From the NCBI RefSeq assembly GCF_004353905.1, contig NZ_SMOD01000019.1, forward strand, positions 1-64,000: a stretch of DNA of 64,000 nucleotides. The letters run 5' to 3'. The notes beneath the pieces are model-generated. The model saw nothing but the letters and a program-made list of their open reading frames with translations, was not told the origin of the DNA and ran no database searches. Positions 1 to 9,196 of the stretch are shown piece after piece. Both the position numbers and the translations under genes were made by a program. Every line of letters begins with the position of its first letter. Position 1 is the first letter of the stretch. Origin of the DNA: Paraburkholderia guartelaensis (GTDB lineage Bacteria; Pseudomonadota; Gammaproteobacteria; Burkholderiales; Burkholderiaceae).

Positions 1-1297
1 CGAGCGCGCCGAACGCCGCCACCCCCACCGCACCGCCCGCCTGACGCGCCGTGTTGAGCAGCGCCGAGGCCGTCCCTGCGCGCGCCGGCTCGACCGAGGA
101 GAGCACGGCCGTGGTCATCGCCGGCACGGCGAGGCCCATGCCGGAGGGAATCAGCAGGAAGGCGAGCAGCATGTAGGCGAGCGGCGTCGAGGCATTCACG
201 CTGATCAAGAGCGCGTAGCCCGCACCCGCGATCAGCGCGCCGACGATCATCGGCCGGCGCGTGCCGTAATGCGCCACCACATGGCCGCTCACGATGTTCG
301 AGAGCAGGAAGCCGCCGGTGAGCGGGATGAACGCGAGGCCCGCCTGCAACGGCGTCTCGCCTCGCGCATGTTGCAGATAGAGCGCGAGCACGAACACGGT
401 GCCGTAATACGTGAGATTCACGCAGATACCGAATAGCACCGCCGCGCTGAACGTGCGGTTGCGCAGCATGGCGAGCGGCACCATAGGGTCGCGTGTGCGT
501 GCTTCGAGCGAGACGAACGCGAAACCGGCGACGAGCGCGAGCGCAAAGCCGCCCGCCACGGCCCAGTGCGTGAAGCCGAGCGGCCGCCATTCGATCACGG
601 CGCCCGTAAAGGCCGTGAGCGCCACGACGGCGAGCAGCTGGCCGCGCACATCGAGGCTGCGCACGGCGGAGGCGCTTGCGGCGCCGGCATCGTGCGCATG
701 GCGGCGCGGCGCGGGAATCCAGGCGAGCGCGGCCCAGAGACCGGCTGCGCACAGCGGCAGGTTCACGAGGAAAATGCTGCGCCAGCCGAACGCCGCGATC
801 AGCAGACCGCCCGCTACCGGGCCGGCGGCGATCGAGATCGCGCCGGCTGCGGTCCAGAAACCCACGGCGCGTGCCCTGAGCGCCCGGTCGTGGCGGCACG
901 CTTCGTTGAGCAGCGCGAGCGAATTGGGCAGCATGGCCGCGGCGCCCGCGCCCTGCAGCGCGCGGGAGGCGATCAGCATGACCGGGTTGGCCGCGAGCCC
1001 GCAGGCCAGCGAGGCGAAGGCGAACACCACGAGACCGATGGCGTAGAGGCGGCGCGCGCCGTAGCGGTCGCCGAGCACGCCGCCCGAGAGCATCAGCACA
1101 GCGAAGGCGAGCGTATAGGCGTCGACGATCCATTGCAGGCCCGCAACCTTCGCATGGAGGTCGGTCGCGATGCGGACGAGCGCGATATTGACGATGGTGA
1201 CGTCGAGTTGTGTGACGACGAACCCAACGCTGACGGTCGCGACGATACGCGTGAGCGCAGGGGTGAAATGGACGGGGGTGGGGTGTGAGGTATTCAT
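1..1297 (-). CDS. DHA2-family MFS drug exporter (EmrB/QacA type), 3' end outside window
   Basis: The reading frame starts at the ATG at 1297 and stays open to the window edge, so the C-terminus is missing. The N-terminus (MNTSHPTPVHFTP) leads into TM1 with the DHA2 signature LDVTIVNIAL, followed by the loop motif GDRYGARR and the antiporter motif C-like AAGPVAGG. These are the marks of 14-TM proton-driven multidrug exporters in the inner membrane. About 430 of an expected 470-500 residues are present. A 10-bp inverted repeat lies 24 bases upstream of the start. The substrate cannot be read from sequence; no membrane-fusion partner is visible on this side. Confidence 0.85.
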   Translation of the reverse strand, partial: MNTSHPTPVHFTPALTRIVATVSVGFVVTQLDVTIVNIALVRIATDLHAKVAGLQWIVDAYTLAFAVLMLSGGVLGDRYGARRLYAIGLVVFAFASLACGLAANPVMLIASRALQGAGAAAMLPNSLALLNEACRHDRALRARAVGFWTAAGAISIAAGPVAGGLLIAAFGWRSIFLVNLPLCAAGLWAALAWIPAPRRHAHDAGAASASAVRSLDVRGQLLAVVALTAFTGAVIEWRPLGFTHWAVAGGFALALVAGFAFVSLEARTRDPMVPLAMLRNRTFSAAVLFGICVNLTYYGTVFVLALYLQHARGETPLQAGLAFIPLTGGFLLSNIVSGHVVAHYGTRRPMIVGALIAGAGYALLISVNASTPLAYMLLAFLLIPSGMGLAVPAMTTAVLSSVEPARAGTASALLNTARQAGGAVGVAAFGAL

Positions 1298-1320
1298 GCG
1301 CCCATGGTAGGGCGCTCGCA

Positions 1321-1358
1321 GGCTTCGACGTTTCAGCGCGAGGTGAATCGTCGAAGCC
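1321..1358. promoter_or_regulatory. Inverted repeat upstream of the DHA2 exporter gene
   Basis: GGCTTCGACG at 1321-1330 is repeated in exact inverse orientation at 1349-1358, with 18 bases between. It sits just upstream of the exporter start on the minus strand. No T-tract follows in either direction, so an operator fits better than a terminator. The cognate regulator is not visible. Confidence 0.35.
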
Positions 1359-1435
1359 ATCGAAAAAATGGTGCCTGACCGGTGGCGGCCGTCCAGTGCG
1401 CGCTCAGTGGGTGTTCGGCGCGCACTGCCGAGCGC

Positions 1436-2737
1436 TTACTCTTCGCGATGCGCGTCCTTGAAGAACAGCGTCGTGATCGCACCGAGCACGCAGATCGCGG
1501 CCACATAGTACGTGGGCGCGAGCGGCGCGGACTTCATCAGCAGCGCGACGACGATCGGCGTGAGGCCGCCGAACACGGCGTACGCCACGTTGTACGAGAA
1601 CGAGATGCCCGAGAAGCGCACCACGGGCGGGAACGCATTCACCATCACATAGGGCACCGCGCCGATCGTGCCGACCAGCAGCCCGCAGAGCGCATAAAGC
1701 GGCATGAGCATCGAGCTGTCCACGGCGATCTGGCGGAACAGCGTGTAGTACGCGATCGCGAGGGCGATGCCGCCGATGGCCAGTACGCGGCGCGCGCCGA
1801 AGCGGTCCGCGAGCGCGCCCGCGCTCACGCAGCCCACCGTGAGGAAGAGCGTCGCCACGCAGTTCGCGAGCAGCGACGTGGTGGCGTCGAGATGGAATTG
1901 CTTCTGCAGGAGCGGCGGCGTCATGAGGATCACGACGACGATGGCGGCCGAAAGCATCCACGTGAGCAGCATCGAGACGATCACGGCGCGGCCGTGGTCG
2001 CGCAGCACGGCCTTGAGCGGAATTTCGTCGGCGAGCGACTTGCGCGCCTTCATCTCCGCGAACACGGGCGTCTCGTGCAGCCACTGGCGCAGATACACCG
2101 AGAACATGCCGAACAGCCCGCCAATCAGGAACGGAATGCGCCAGGCGTACGCGGCGATGTCGCCCGGGGCGTAGTGATGATTGACCGCCGCGGCGATCAG
2201 CGAGCCGAGCAGGATGCCGAACGTGAGGCCCGCCGTGAGCGTGCCGCATGCATAGCCGATATGGCGGCGCGGCACGTGCTCGGAGACGAACACCCACGCG
2301 CCCGGCACCTCGCCGCCCACGGCTGCGCCTTGCAGCACGCGCAGCGCGAGCAGCAGCACGGGAGCGAGCACGCCGATCGTCGCGTAGGTGGGCAGGCAGC
2401 CCATGGCGAGCGTGGGCAGCGCCATCAGCAGCACGGAGAGCGTGAACATGCGCTTGCGGCCGAGCAGGTCGCCGAAGTGCGCCATCACGATGCCGCCGAG
2501 CGGCCTCGCGAGGTAGCCTGCCGCGAAGATGCCGAAAGTCTGCAGCTGGCGCAGCCAGTCGGGAATCGTTGCGGGGAAGAACAACTGGCCGATAGCCGGC
2601 GCGAAGAACACAAAGATGATGAAGTCGTAGAACTCGAGGGCGCCGCCGAGTGCGGCGAGCCCGAGCGTCTTGTAATCGCTGCGGGTGAGCGCGCGCGCAG
2701 CGGCAGGCGTGCGCACGCCAATATCTGTTGCTTGCAT
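1436..2737 (-). CDS. MHS-family MFS transporter (ProP/ShiA-like metabolite:H+ symporter)
   Basis: A 433-residue 12-TM inner-membrane symporter. Visible features are the MHS-type TM1 (LGGALEFYDFIIF), the loop 2-3 motif GDLLGRKR, and the conserved RVLQGAAVGGEVPGA segment of TM4. Family members import proline/betaine, citrate, shikimate or other organic acids with protons. The start chosen is the ATG at 2737 (MQATDIGV); a longer frame to 2872 adds a low-complexity Arg/Pro leader not expected in this family. It points the same way as the DHA2 gene, 138 bases apart. The substrate is unknown. Confidence 0.85.
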   Translation of the reverse strand: MQATDIGVRTPAAARALTRSDYKTLGLAALGGALEFYDFIIFVFFAPAIGQLFFPATIPDWLRQLQTFGIFAAGYLARPLGGIVMAHFGDLLGRKRMFTLSVLLMALPTLAMGCLPTYATIGVLAPVLLLALRVLQGAAVGGEVPGAWVFVSEHVPRRHIGYACGTLTAGLTFGILLGSLIAAAVNHHYAPGDIAAYAWRIPFLIGGLFGMFSVYLRQWLHETPVFAEMKARKSLADEIPLKAVLRDHGRAVIVSMLLTWMLSAAIVVVILMTPPLLQKQFHLDATTSLLANCVATLFLTVGCVSAGALADRFGARRVLAIGGIALAIAYYTLFRQIAVDSSMLMPLYALCGLLVGTIGAVPYVMVNAFPPVVRFSGISFSYNVAYAVFGGLTPIVVALLMKSAPLAPTYYVAAICVLGAITTLFFKDAHREE

Positions 2738-3108
2738 TTCCGAAAACCAGGGTGTTGTTATGTACGACGTTGTATGTAGCGCGTGCGGAACGCGTGTGGA
2801 CGTCCGTGATGGCCGAATTTGCCTGGTGCGCGCGTGGCGCGGGGGCGGCGGTCGTCGGATAGGCGGGCGCAAGGGTGGGGCACGGCAACAGCGCGTCCGC
2901 GAGGGTGGGCGGACGTGCGACGACTTCAGGCCAGTGCGCGATTCTACAGGAGCCTGGAAGCTGCCCGATGCGCGGCCCGTCAGGACGCTCCTGCGCCGCT
3001 GTGGGAAAACGGCGAAGCGCTCTGGAATTCGGACTCGTCTGATGGGCAGATTTTACACATATCCACAAAATTGCCCGCTCTCATCATCGATTCATCAGGG
3101 GGCTCAAC
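2738..3108. other. 371-bp divergent intergenic region
   Basis: No coding frame is supported. It must hold the promoters of the MHS transporter (minus) and of the response regulator (plus). I see no clear operator or -35/-10 pair. Confidence 0.5.
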
Positions 3109-3843
3109 ATGCGCATCGCGATTTTCCAGCGCGACGCCGACCATCGCCAGCAGCTCGAACGCGTGCTGACGCAATGCGGCCACGCCTGCGTTCCGTCAAG
3201 CGACGCACTCTTGCTTGGCAGGACGCTGGCCGCATCGACCGTCGATATGCTCCTGCTCGACTGGCAGGGTTCGCAAATCGCCGGCGCGGAGCTGCTGAGA
3301 ACATTGCGGGCCGTGAACGGCAGCCAGATTCCGGTGCTGTTCGTCTCGGAGGACGCCTCCGACGAGAGCGTGGTGAAAGCGTTTTCTGTCGGCGCCGACG
3401 ACTACGTGTGCCTGCCGGTTTGTCCCGCGGTGCTGCGTGCGCGCGTGGACGCGCTCCTGCGCCGCGCATTTCCCGACCGGTACGAGAACCTCACGATCGA
3501 AGCCGGCCCCTATCGCTTCGACATGCGGCGTCAGGCGGTCAGCGTGCACGGCAAGCCTGTGCTGCTGTCGACTACGCAATACCGGCTTGCTGCGCTCTTC
3601 TTCTCGAATATTGGGCGGGTGCTCTCGCGCGATCACATTTACGCGATGGTGTGGGGCCGCGAGCTGCATACCTTGACCCGAACGATCGACAGCCACGTGT
3701 CGCGACTGCGTCTGCTGCTGGAGATCGAAACGCCGAACGGCTTCCGGCTGCAGCCGGTGTACAAGAGCGGCTACCGGCTGTTGTGCCTGCAGGACGAAAA
3801 TGAGGCGCTCGCCGCCGAAGGCGCGACGCTCGAGTCGGCTTGA
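3109..3843 (+). CDS. Orphan OmpR-family response regulator with atypical receiver
   Basis: 244 residues: an N-terminal receiver (about 1-120) and a C-terminal winged-helix DNA-binding domain (about 140-230, ending SGYRLLCLQD). The phospho-acceptor aspartate is kept as D51 in LLLDWQGS. However, the acidic Mg2+-binding pair is replaced by Gln7-Arg8, and the invariant lysine of the KP motif is Leu (GADDYVCLPV). This suggests activity that does not depend on normal phosphorylation. No histidine kinase is adjacent. Start ATG 3109. A long perfect hairpin ends the transcript at 3878-3910. Confidence 0.85.
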   Translation: MRIAIFQRDADHRQQLERVLTQCGHACVPSSDALLLGRTLAASTVDMLLLDWQGSQIAGAELLRTLRAVNGSQIPVLFVSEDASDESVVKAFSVGADDYVCLPVCPAVLRARVDALLRRAFPDRYENLTIEAGPYRFDMRRQAVSVHGKPVLLSTTQYRLAALFFSNIGRVLSRDHIYAMVWGRELHTLTRTIDSHVSRLRLLLEIETPNGFRLQPVYKSGYRLLCLQDENEALAAEGATLESA

Positions 3844-3877
3844 GGCGAAGCGCTACGATTCTGTAGTTCGATAAAAG

Positions 3878-3910
3878 AAGACGGCGGCACGCATGGCGTG
3901 CCGCCGTCTT
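3878..3910. terminator. Bidirectional intrinsic terminator between convergent genes
   Basis: A perfect 15-bp stem (AAGACGGCGGCACGC and its inverse) with a 3-base loop, placed between the plus-strand regulator and the minus-strand small gene. Confidence 0.8.
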
Positions 3911-3946
3911 CCTTGTTCGATACGTCGCGCGCCGCGCGCGGCAACC

Positions 3947-4237
3947 TCAGCGCGCGAGGCCGAGTCCCTGCAGCACGGCGTTGCCTTCCGACGTGAGGCG
4001 GATGCGCGGGTCACCGGCGTCGTCCTGCACCTGCTCGACGAGGCCGGCTTCCTTGAGCATCGGAATCTCGGGTTTGGCGTGCGCGTCGATCGGCGCATGC
4101 AGCAGCAACAGGAGCGTCGCAAGCTCGTGATGGCTCAGCAAGCGGCGCAACAAGGTGCGGCGAGCGGGCTTCGCACCAGGCGCTGCCTCGCTGTCGGCCT
4201 GACCTGTCGTCTGGATTTGCGGGTCTTGCTGTTTCAC
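3947..4237 (-). CDS. Small winged-helix-like hypothetical protein
   Basis: 96 residues. The start is GTG at 4237, fixed by a perfect AGGAGG (4242-4247 on the opposite strand) four bases upstream. After a disordered Gln/Ala-rich N-terminus (1-25), residues 28-93 look like a small MarR-type winged helix: HELATLLLLLHAPID, then a recognition-helix-like PEIPMLKEAGLVEQ, then a wing DPRIRLTSEGNAVL. Function unknown; a DNA-binding role is an inference from this pattern only. Convergent with the orphan response regulator, sharing its terminator. Confidence 0.65.
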   Translation of the reverse strand: MKQQDPQIQTTGQADSEAAPGAKPARRTLLRRLLSHHELATLLLLLHAPIDAHAKPEIPMLKEAGLVEQVQDDAGDPRIRLTSEGNAVLQGLGLAR

Positions 4238-4423
4238 GGAACCTCCTGCGGCATTCGTTTCTTCTGGGTGAAGCGATGATGAGGACGAAGACTTAAGCGA
4301 TTCTTAAAACGCCCGGCGAAAATGTGTCATCGCGCTACACGGCGCGCATCAATGTAAAAGGCTGTAATAGAAGGGCACGAAGGCCGCCCGGCGGCTGCCG
4401 GGCAAAAACGACCCGTCAAACGT

Positions 4424-4756
4424 TCAAGGCGCGCAGGTTTTGCTCGCACCCTCGATCCACAGGTTCGAGGCGTGGCGCTTGCCGGCGTAGTAGCGGTAGG
4501 TTGTCGCACCATTGTCGGTGCGAACCTTGATGACGTTCGAGTCGCCGAATTCGAGCATCTGGCCTTGCGGCAGCGGCGAGGTGGTAAAGCTGGCGCCGTG
4601 ACGCGAGGCTTCCACGGTCAGGCACGAGATCACGTCCTGGACCGACCGGTTGGTTGTGGAATCGATGACCGGCTGGCCAGCGTCCGGGTTGCTCTGAAAC
4701 CACGCGCACGCGCCGAGCGAGAGCGAGAGGGCAAGGGGCACGGCAAGCTTCTTCAT
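4424..4756 (-). CDS. Small lipoprotein, function unknown
   Basis: 110 residues. A signal peptide with lipobox LGAC (Cys17) predicts lipid anchoring in the envelope. The mature part contains two further cysteines (in VISCLTVEA and at KTCAP), possibly a disulfide, and a compact beta-rich pattern (GQMLEFGDSNVIKVRTDNGATTYRYYAG). It resembles small Burkholderia lipoproteins without known role. It lies 215 bases from, and divergent to, the large penicillin-binding protein. Confidence 0.65.
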   Translation of the reverse strand: MKKLAVPLALSLSLGACAWFQSNPDAGQPVIDSTTNRSVQDVISCLTVEASRHGASFTTSPLPQGQMLEFGDSNVIKVRTDNGATTYRYYAGKRHASNLWIEGASKTCAP

Positions 4757-4971
4757 ATTTCTCGGTATCCAACGAAATAGCCAATCATTATATCGGGAGC
4801 ATCTCCCGTGCCACGGTGCTGCCGCAAAACTGTCACGCGCCGGGCATCTGTGTTGCGGCAGTGCGACGTGAGTGCGGAGGCCTACATACTGGCGCGCAAG
4901 AACCTACGGAGCGAGATAGACTATTTAAGGGGTGCCGTCTGGAAATCTGACGTGACGTCAGGAGAATACGC

Positions 4972-7900
4972 ATGAACCGCCCATCGGTACGCTTTCCTGT
5001 TCGCGCCGCTGGCGCTGGCTCACTCTTCAGGTGGGTCAAGTGGGGATTCGTCGTCGCGTTTCTGGCCGCCCTCGTCATCATCGCGCGCATCGTCCAGATC
5101 GAAATCGACACGTCGCGCCTGCAGGCGCGCTACCTCTCCGAACTCACGCGCGACATAGGCTTTACGGTCGAGAACGGGCCGAGCCACAGCATCCGCTTTC
5201 CCACCACGAACGGGCCGTACGACGTGCGGCTCGGCTATGCGCAATTGCCGACCTTCGAGAACCGGCTTGCGGAACGCGGTTTCGCGATCGCCGCGCAGGC
5301 GCGCGATTCAGATCGCATGATCGCCGTCGCCGACCAGGGGCTTTTCCTGCCGTTCGAGGAAAAGGATCAGGCCGGCATCGTGTTGCGCGACGCGACGGGT
5401 GCGACGCTCTTCCATACGCGTTATCCGCAGCGCGCGTACGAGAATTTCGACGCGGTGCCGGCCGTGGTGCGCGACTCGCTGCTTTTCATCGAAGACAAAT
5501 ACCTGCTGGCCCAGGACCAGCCGAACCGCAACCCGGCCATCGACTGGGGGCGCTTTAGCCGCGCGCTCGTCGATCAGGGTGCGCGCCTCGTGAACCAGCA
5601 TCAGCAAACGCCGGGCGGCAGCACGCTCGCCACGCAGATCGAGAAGTTCCGGCACTCGACGGGCGGCCGCACCTCCACGCCGCCGGAGAAGCTGCGCCAG
5701 ATCGCGTCCGCTTCGCTGCGCGCTTATCTGGACGGCCCGCAGACGATGCCAGCGCGCCAGCAGATTCTCGTGCACTACCTGAATTCGGTGCCGCTCTCCG
5801 CCAAGCCGGGTGTGGGCGAAGTCAACGGCCTCGGCGACGGCCTCGCCGCCTGGTATGGGCGCGACTTCCGCGACGTCAATCGCATCCTGCGCGCGCCGCT
5901 GACGCCCGAGACGCTCGACGCGCAGGCGCTGGCGTTCCGCCAGGTGCTCTCGCTGCTGATCGCCCAGCGCGCGCCTTCGTACTTCCTGCAAAAGAACAAC
6001 GACGCGCTCGCGAAGCTGACCGACAGCTATATCCGCCTGCTTGGCGCCGGCGGCGTGATTACGCCGGCGCTGCGCGACGCAGCGCTCGCCACGCAGCTGA
6101 CGCTCGATCGCTCGAAGCCATCGCAGCGCGCGCCGGTTTCATTCGTGGAGCGCAAGGCGGTGCTGACGCTGCGCACCCAGCTCATGCAGGCACTGGGGCT
6201 GACAACGCTTTACGATCTCGACCGCCTCGATCTCACTGCCACGGCCACGCTCGTCGACAGCGTGCAGCAGGCCGTGAGCGACCGCCTTGCCGATGCTGCG
6301 ACGAAGGACGGTGCGCGGCAGGCGGGTCTGGTCGGATTCGAGATGCTGCGCCCCTCCGACGATCCTTCGAAGATCGCGTATAGCTTCACGCTGTTCGAGC
6401 GCAGCAGCGGCGAGAACCTCGTGCGCGTGCAAACGGACAGCGTGAACCAGCCGTTCGACATCAATTCCGGCGCGCGCCTGAATCTGGGGTCGACGGCGAA
6501 GCTGCGCACGCTCGTGACGTATCTGCAGATCGTGAGCGCGCTGCACGCGCGGTACGCGGCCGATGACGCGAAGTCGTTGCGCGCGATGCTGCCGCAAGTC
6601 GATCCGAGCGACGCGCTCACGCGCTGGGCGATCGACTATCTCTCGAAGACCTCCGACCGCTCGCTGCATTCCATGCTGGAAGCGGCCGTTGAGCGCAAGT
6701 ACTCGGCCAGCCCGGGCGAGACGTTCTACACCGGCGGCGGCGCGCAGAGCTTCAACAATTTCGAGTCGAGCGACAACGCGCAGATTCTCACCGTGCACCG
6801 CGCGTTCCAGCATTCGGTGAATCTGGTGTTCGTGCGGCTCATGCGCGACATCGTTCACTACGAGATGATCCAGACTTCCGGGCCGCCGGCACAATGGCTC
6901 GACGATCCTGTCGTGCGCACGCGTTTTCTCACGCAGTTCGCCGATGGTGAGAGCCAGGTTTACATGAAGCGCTTCTACACGCGCTACGCGGGCAAGAGCA
7001 ATGACGAAGCGCTGGCGATCTTGCTGCAGCACACGCGCAAGGGCCCGGCGCGCATCGCGACCGTGCTGCGCAGCGTGAAGCCCGACGGCAAACTGCCGTG
7101 GTTCGATGCACAGATGCGCGCGCAACTGAAGAACACGAAGTTCCAGTGGCTCGATGACGAAGACCTCGCGCACTACTACGACAAGTACGCCATTGACAAA
7201 TTCAATCTCAACGACCGCGGTTATATTGCGGGCATTCATCCGCTCGAACTGTGGCTGCTGAATTACTTGCGCCTGCACCCGGATGCGACGCTCGCGCAGG
7301 TTCAGCAGGAGAGCCGCGACACGCGCCTTTACACCTACAGCTGGCTCTTCAAGACGAAGTATCACGCGACCCAGAACCGTCGCATTCGCCACATGATCGA
7401 GCTGCGCGCGTATGAGGCGATCGGCAAGTCCTGGCGCGCGGTCGGTTATCCGTTCGACAGCATCACGCCGTCGTATGGCGCGGCGATCGGTGCTTCGGGC
7501 GATCGGCCCGCGGCGCTCGCGCAACTCATCGGCCTGATTTCGAGCAATGGCGAAAAGCTGCCGACGCATAGCTTCGAGTCGCTCGACTTCGCGCGCGGCA
7601 CGCCTTACGAAACGCACTTCGTTCACGCGACCACGCCGCCGCAAGCGCTGATTTCGCCGGAAATCTCGCAGGTGGTGCGCGAGTTGCTGACGTCGGTGGT
7701 GGAGGGCGGCACGGCCAAGCGCCTCGCCGACGGCATGACGCTCCCCGACGGCAAGACACTGCCCGTGTACGGCAAGACCGGTACCGGCGACCAGCGCTTC
7801 AACGTGTACGCCCCGGGCGCGCGGCTCATCGAATCGCGCAAGGTGAACCGGAGCGCGACCTTCGTGTTCGTGATTGGCAACCGCTTCTACGGCACGCTCA

Positions 7901-8145
7901 CGGCATGGGTGCATGAACCGTACGCGGCGCGCTATACGTTCACGAGTGCGCTGTCCGTGCAACTGCTGAAGTCGCTCGCACCGGTGTTGCAGCCGCTTCT
8001 CGAATCGAGGTCCGGGTCGGATGGCGACGCGAAGCCCGATCCTGTCCACGCCGCGCAGCAGATGACGCTCATCGACCCGCAATCGGGCGAAATGCGCCGC
8101 GTGGTGTGGAACGGCAAGGCGCTCGAATTCGACGACGCGCACTGA
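4972..8145 (+). CDS. Large bifunctional-type penicillin-binding protein (GT51 + transpeptidase)
   Basis: 1057 residues, larger than typical class A PBPs (about 650-850). A single N-terminal TM (about 21-43) anchors it in the inner membrane. A GT51-like glycosyltransferase segment follows: FIEDKYLL with candidate catalytic Glu174, and GGSTLATQIEKF. The first GT51 motif is diverged, lacking the usual HxG(V/I)D tail. The transpeptidase has all three serine motifs: S507-T-A-K510, S615-V-N617 and K935-T-G937. Start ATG 4972 has AGGAG at 4960-4964. It acts in peptidoglycan polymerisation/cross-linking. A bidirectional terminator follows. Confidence 0.85.
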   Translation: MNRPSVRFPVRAAGAGSLFRWVKWGFVVAFLAALVIIARIVQIEIDTSRLQARYLSELTRDIGFTVENGPSHSIRFPTTNGPYDVRLGYAQLPTFENRLAERGFAIAAQARDSDRMIAVADQGLFLPFEEKDQAGIVLRDATGATLFHTRYPQRAYENFDAVPAVVRDSLLFIEDKYLLAQDQPNRNPAIDWGRFSRALVDQGARLVNQHQQTPGGSTLATQIEKFRHSTGGRTSTPPEKLRQIASASLRAYLDGPQTMPARQQILVHYLNSVPLSAKPGVGEVNGLGDGLAAWYGRDFRDVNRILRAPLTPETLDAQALAFRQVLSLLIAQRAPSYFLQKNNDALAKLTDSYIRLLGAGGVITPALRDAALATQLTLDRSKPSQRAPVSFVERKAVLTLRTQLMQALGLTTLYDLDRLDLTATATLVDSVQQAVSDRLADAATKDGARQAGLVGFEMLRPSDDPSKIAYSFTLFERSSGENLVRVQTDSVNQPFDINSGARLNLGSTAKLRTLVTYLQIVSALHARYAADDAKSLRAMLPQVDPSDALTRWAIDYLSKTSDRSLHSMLEAAVERKYSASPGETFYTGGGAQSFNNFESSDNAQILTVHRAFQHSVNLVFVRLMRDIVHYEMIQTSGPPAQWLDDPVVRTRFLTQFADGESQVYMKRFYTRYAGKSNDEALAILLQHTRKGPARIATVLRSVKPDGKLPWFDAQMRAQLKNTKFQWLDDEDLAHYYDKYAIDKFNLNDRGYIAGIHPLELWLLNYLRLHPDATLAQVQQESRDTRLYTYSWLFKTKYHATQNRRIRHMIELRAYEAIGKSWRAVGYPFDSITPSYGAAIGASGDRPAALAQLIGLISSNGEKLPTHSFESLDFARGTPYETHFVHATTPPQALISPEISQVVRELLTSVVEGGTAKRLADGMTLPDGKTLPVYGKTGTGDQRFNVYAPGARLIESRKVNRSATFVFVIGNRFYGTLTAWVHEPYAARYTFTSALSVQLLKSLAPVLQPLLESRSGSDGDAKPDPVHAAQQMTLIDPQSGEMRRVVWNGKALEFDDAH

Positions 8146-8174
8146 TTCAGGTTATTCGGAATCCAAAGCAAAAT

Positions 8175-8204
8175 GCGAGGCTGGCGCAGATGCGCCAGCC
8201 TCGC
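8175..8204. terminator. Intrinsic terminator between convergent genes
   Basis: A perfect 14-bp stem (GCGAGGCTGGCGCA and inverse) with a 2-base spacer, followed by GTTCTTCTTT on the plus strand. It ends the PBP transcript and probably the opposing lipoprotein transcript. Confidence 0.75.
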
Positions 8205-8232
8205 GTTCTTCTTTATGCGGTCAAGATCCGCT

Positions 8233-8781
8233 TCAATATCCGCTCGGCGGCGGAGGTGCCGACCCCGGCGGAGGCGGCGGCAAATAGCGCGGTTGCGGCG
8301 CTGTCTGGAACTGCTGCTGTGGCGCCTGGAACTGCTGCGGCTGCGACATCGTCATGTTGCCGGGCGCCGGTATACGGTTGCCGGTGGCGTACATGCATTG
8401 CAGATAAGCGTAGTCGTAACGACGCTGCACGTCCCACGCGGAACCCTGTGCGTTGCCCATGCCCACCGCGCTGCCCGCGAGCAGGCCTGCACCCGCGCCA
8501 ATGGCCGCGCCCTGGCCGCCGCCAAATGCGGCGCCCGCGGCCGCGCCGAGCGCCGTACCGACTACGGCGCTGCCCAGGCCCGCGCCGGTTGCCGCCTGGT
8601 TCGCGGTGACGCCGCCCACCTGCTGGAAGGCGAACTGGCGGCAATTCGCGTCGTCGACGCGGAACTGGTCGAAGGTCTTGCCTGTGCCAGGCAGGGCCAT
8701 CACGCTCGGCCCCGTAGGCGTCACGGCGCATGCGCTCAGCAACCCCGCTGTGGCGAGTAGCGCGAGATACGTGTATTTCAT
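8233..8781 (-). CDS. Glycine-zipper lipoprotein
   Basis: 182 residues. Signal peptide with lipobox LSAC (Cys18). Residues about 60-110 are a glycine zipper (repeated GxxxG in ATGAGLGSAVVGTALGAAAG and following), of the type found in SlyB/Rcp-like outer-membrane proteins. The C-terminal 45 residues are rich in Gln and Pro, ending in a poly-Pro/GY tail, probably disordered. Two extra cysteines (NCRQF, LQCMYA) may form a disulfide. Probable envelope-stability role by family resemblance. A second secreted protein gene lies 25 bases upstream in the same direction, so they may be cotranscribed. Confidence 0.75.
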   Translation of the reverse strand: MKYTYLALLATAGLLSACAVTPTGPSVMALPGTGKTFDQFRVDDANCRQFAFQQVGGVTANQAATGAGLGSAVVGTALGAAAGAAFGGGQGAAIGAGAGLLAGSAVGMGNAQGSAWDVQRRYDYAYLQCMYATGNRIPAPGNMTMSQPQQFQAPQQQFQTAPQPRYLPPPPPGSAPPPPSGY

Positions 8782-8806
8782 TTGCGGCTCGATATTTTCA
8801 AGGTAT

Positions 8807-9196
8807 TCAGTTCGAAGGCGCCGGTTGGGCGGGAACCGCGCGCCAGCCCGACGAACATTGCTTCACATAGGGATAGTAGGTTTTCGACTCGTCGCAGTAA
8901 TACCAGGTGTCGGGGTTTGCCTGCTGGTCGCCTGCTGCATCGCCAGGCGCGGCATAGGCGGGGCCCTGCTGCGGGTCCATCGCGGGGGCGCCGGCTTGCC
9001 CCTGCTCGATATAGTCGGGCGCCTGCGGGGGCGGCGCGACGATGACGGGCGCCGGCGCGTAGTAGTAGGGCGCGGGCGCGACCGGGTAGTAATACGGCAC
9101 GCCGGCACCGAAATACACGCCGACATGCGCCGCCTGTGCTACGCCGCACACGCCGATCAGCGCGGCCGCAGCGGCCCCGAGAAACAGTTTCGACCT
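8807..9196 (-). CDS. Secreted Tyr/Pro-rich small protein
   Basis: 129 residues from a GTG start at 9196, chosen because GGAG lies 7 bases upstream and the signal peptide then begins with RRSK. The leader ends at AQA, giving a mature protein with a Tyr/Pro/Ala-rich segment (YYYPVAPAPYYYAPAP) and a short C-terminal domain with two cysteines and WYYCDESKTYYPYVKQC. The latter resembles a small module common in Burkholderia exported proteins. Function unknown. Upstream of, and codirectional with, the glycine-zipper lipoprotein. Confidence 0.65.
   Translation of the reverse strand, partial: RSKLFLGAAAAALIGVCGVAQAAHVGVYFGAGVPYYYPVAPAPYYYAPAPVIVAPPPQAPDYIEQGQAGAPAMDPQQGPAYAAPGDAAGDQQANPDTWYYCDESKTYYPYVKQCSSGWRAVPAQPAPSN

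Noticed and set aside
1404..3068. Alternative long minus-strand frame overlapping the MHS transporter
   Set aside because: Composition is Arg/Pro-rich noise; the overlapping frame encodes a clear 12-TM transporter.
4385..4405. GC hairpin (GCCCGGC/GCCGGGC) downstream of the small lipoprotein gene
   Set aside because: The A/T tract is on the wrong side for the minus-strand gene and no plus-strand transcript is known there, so I did not call a terminator.
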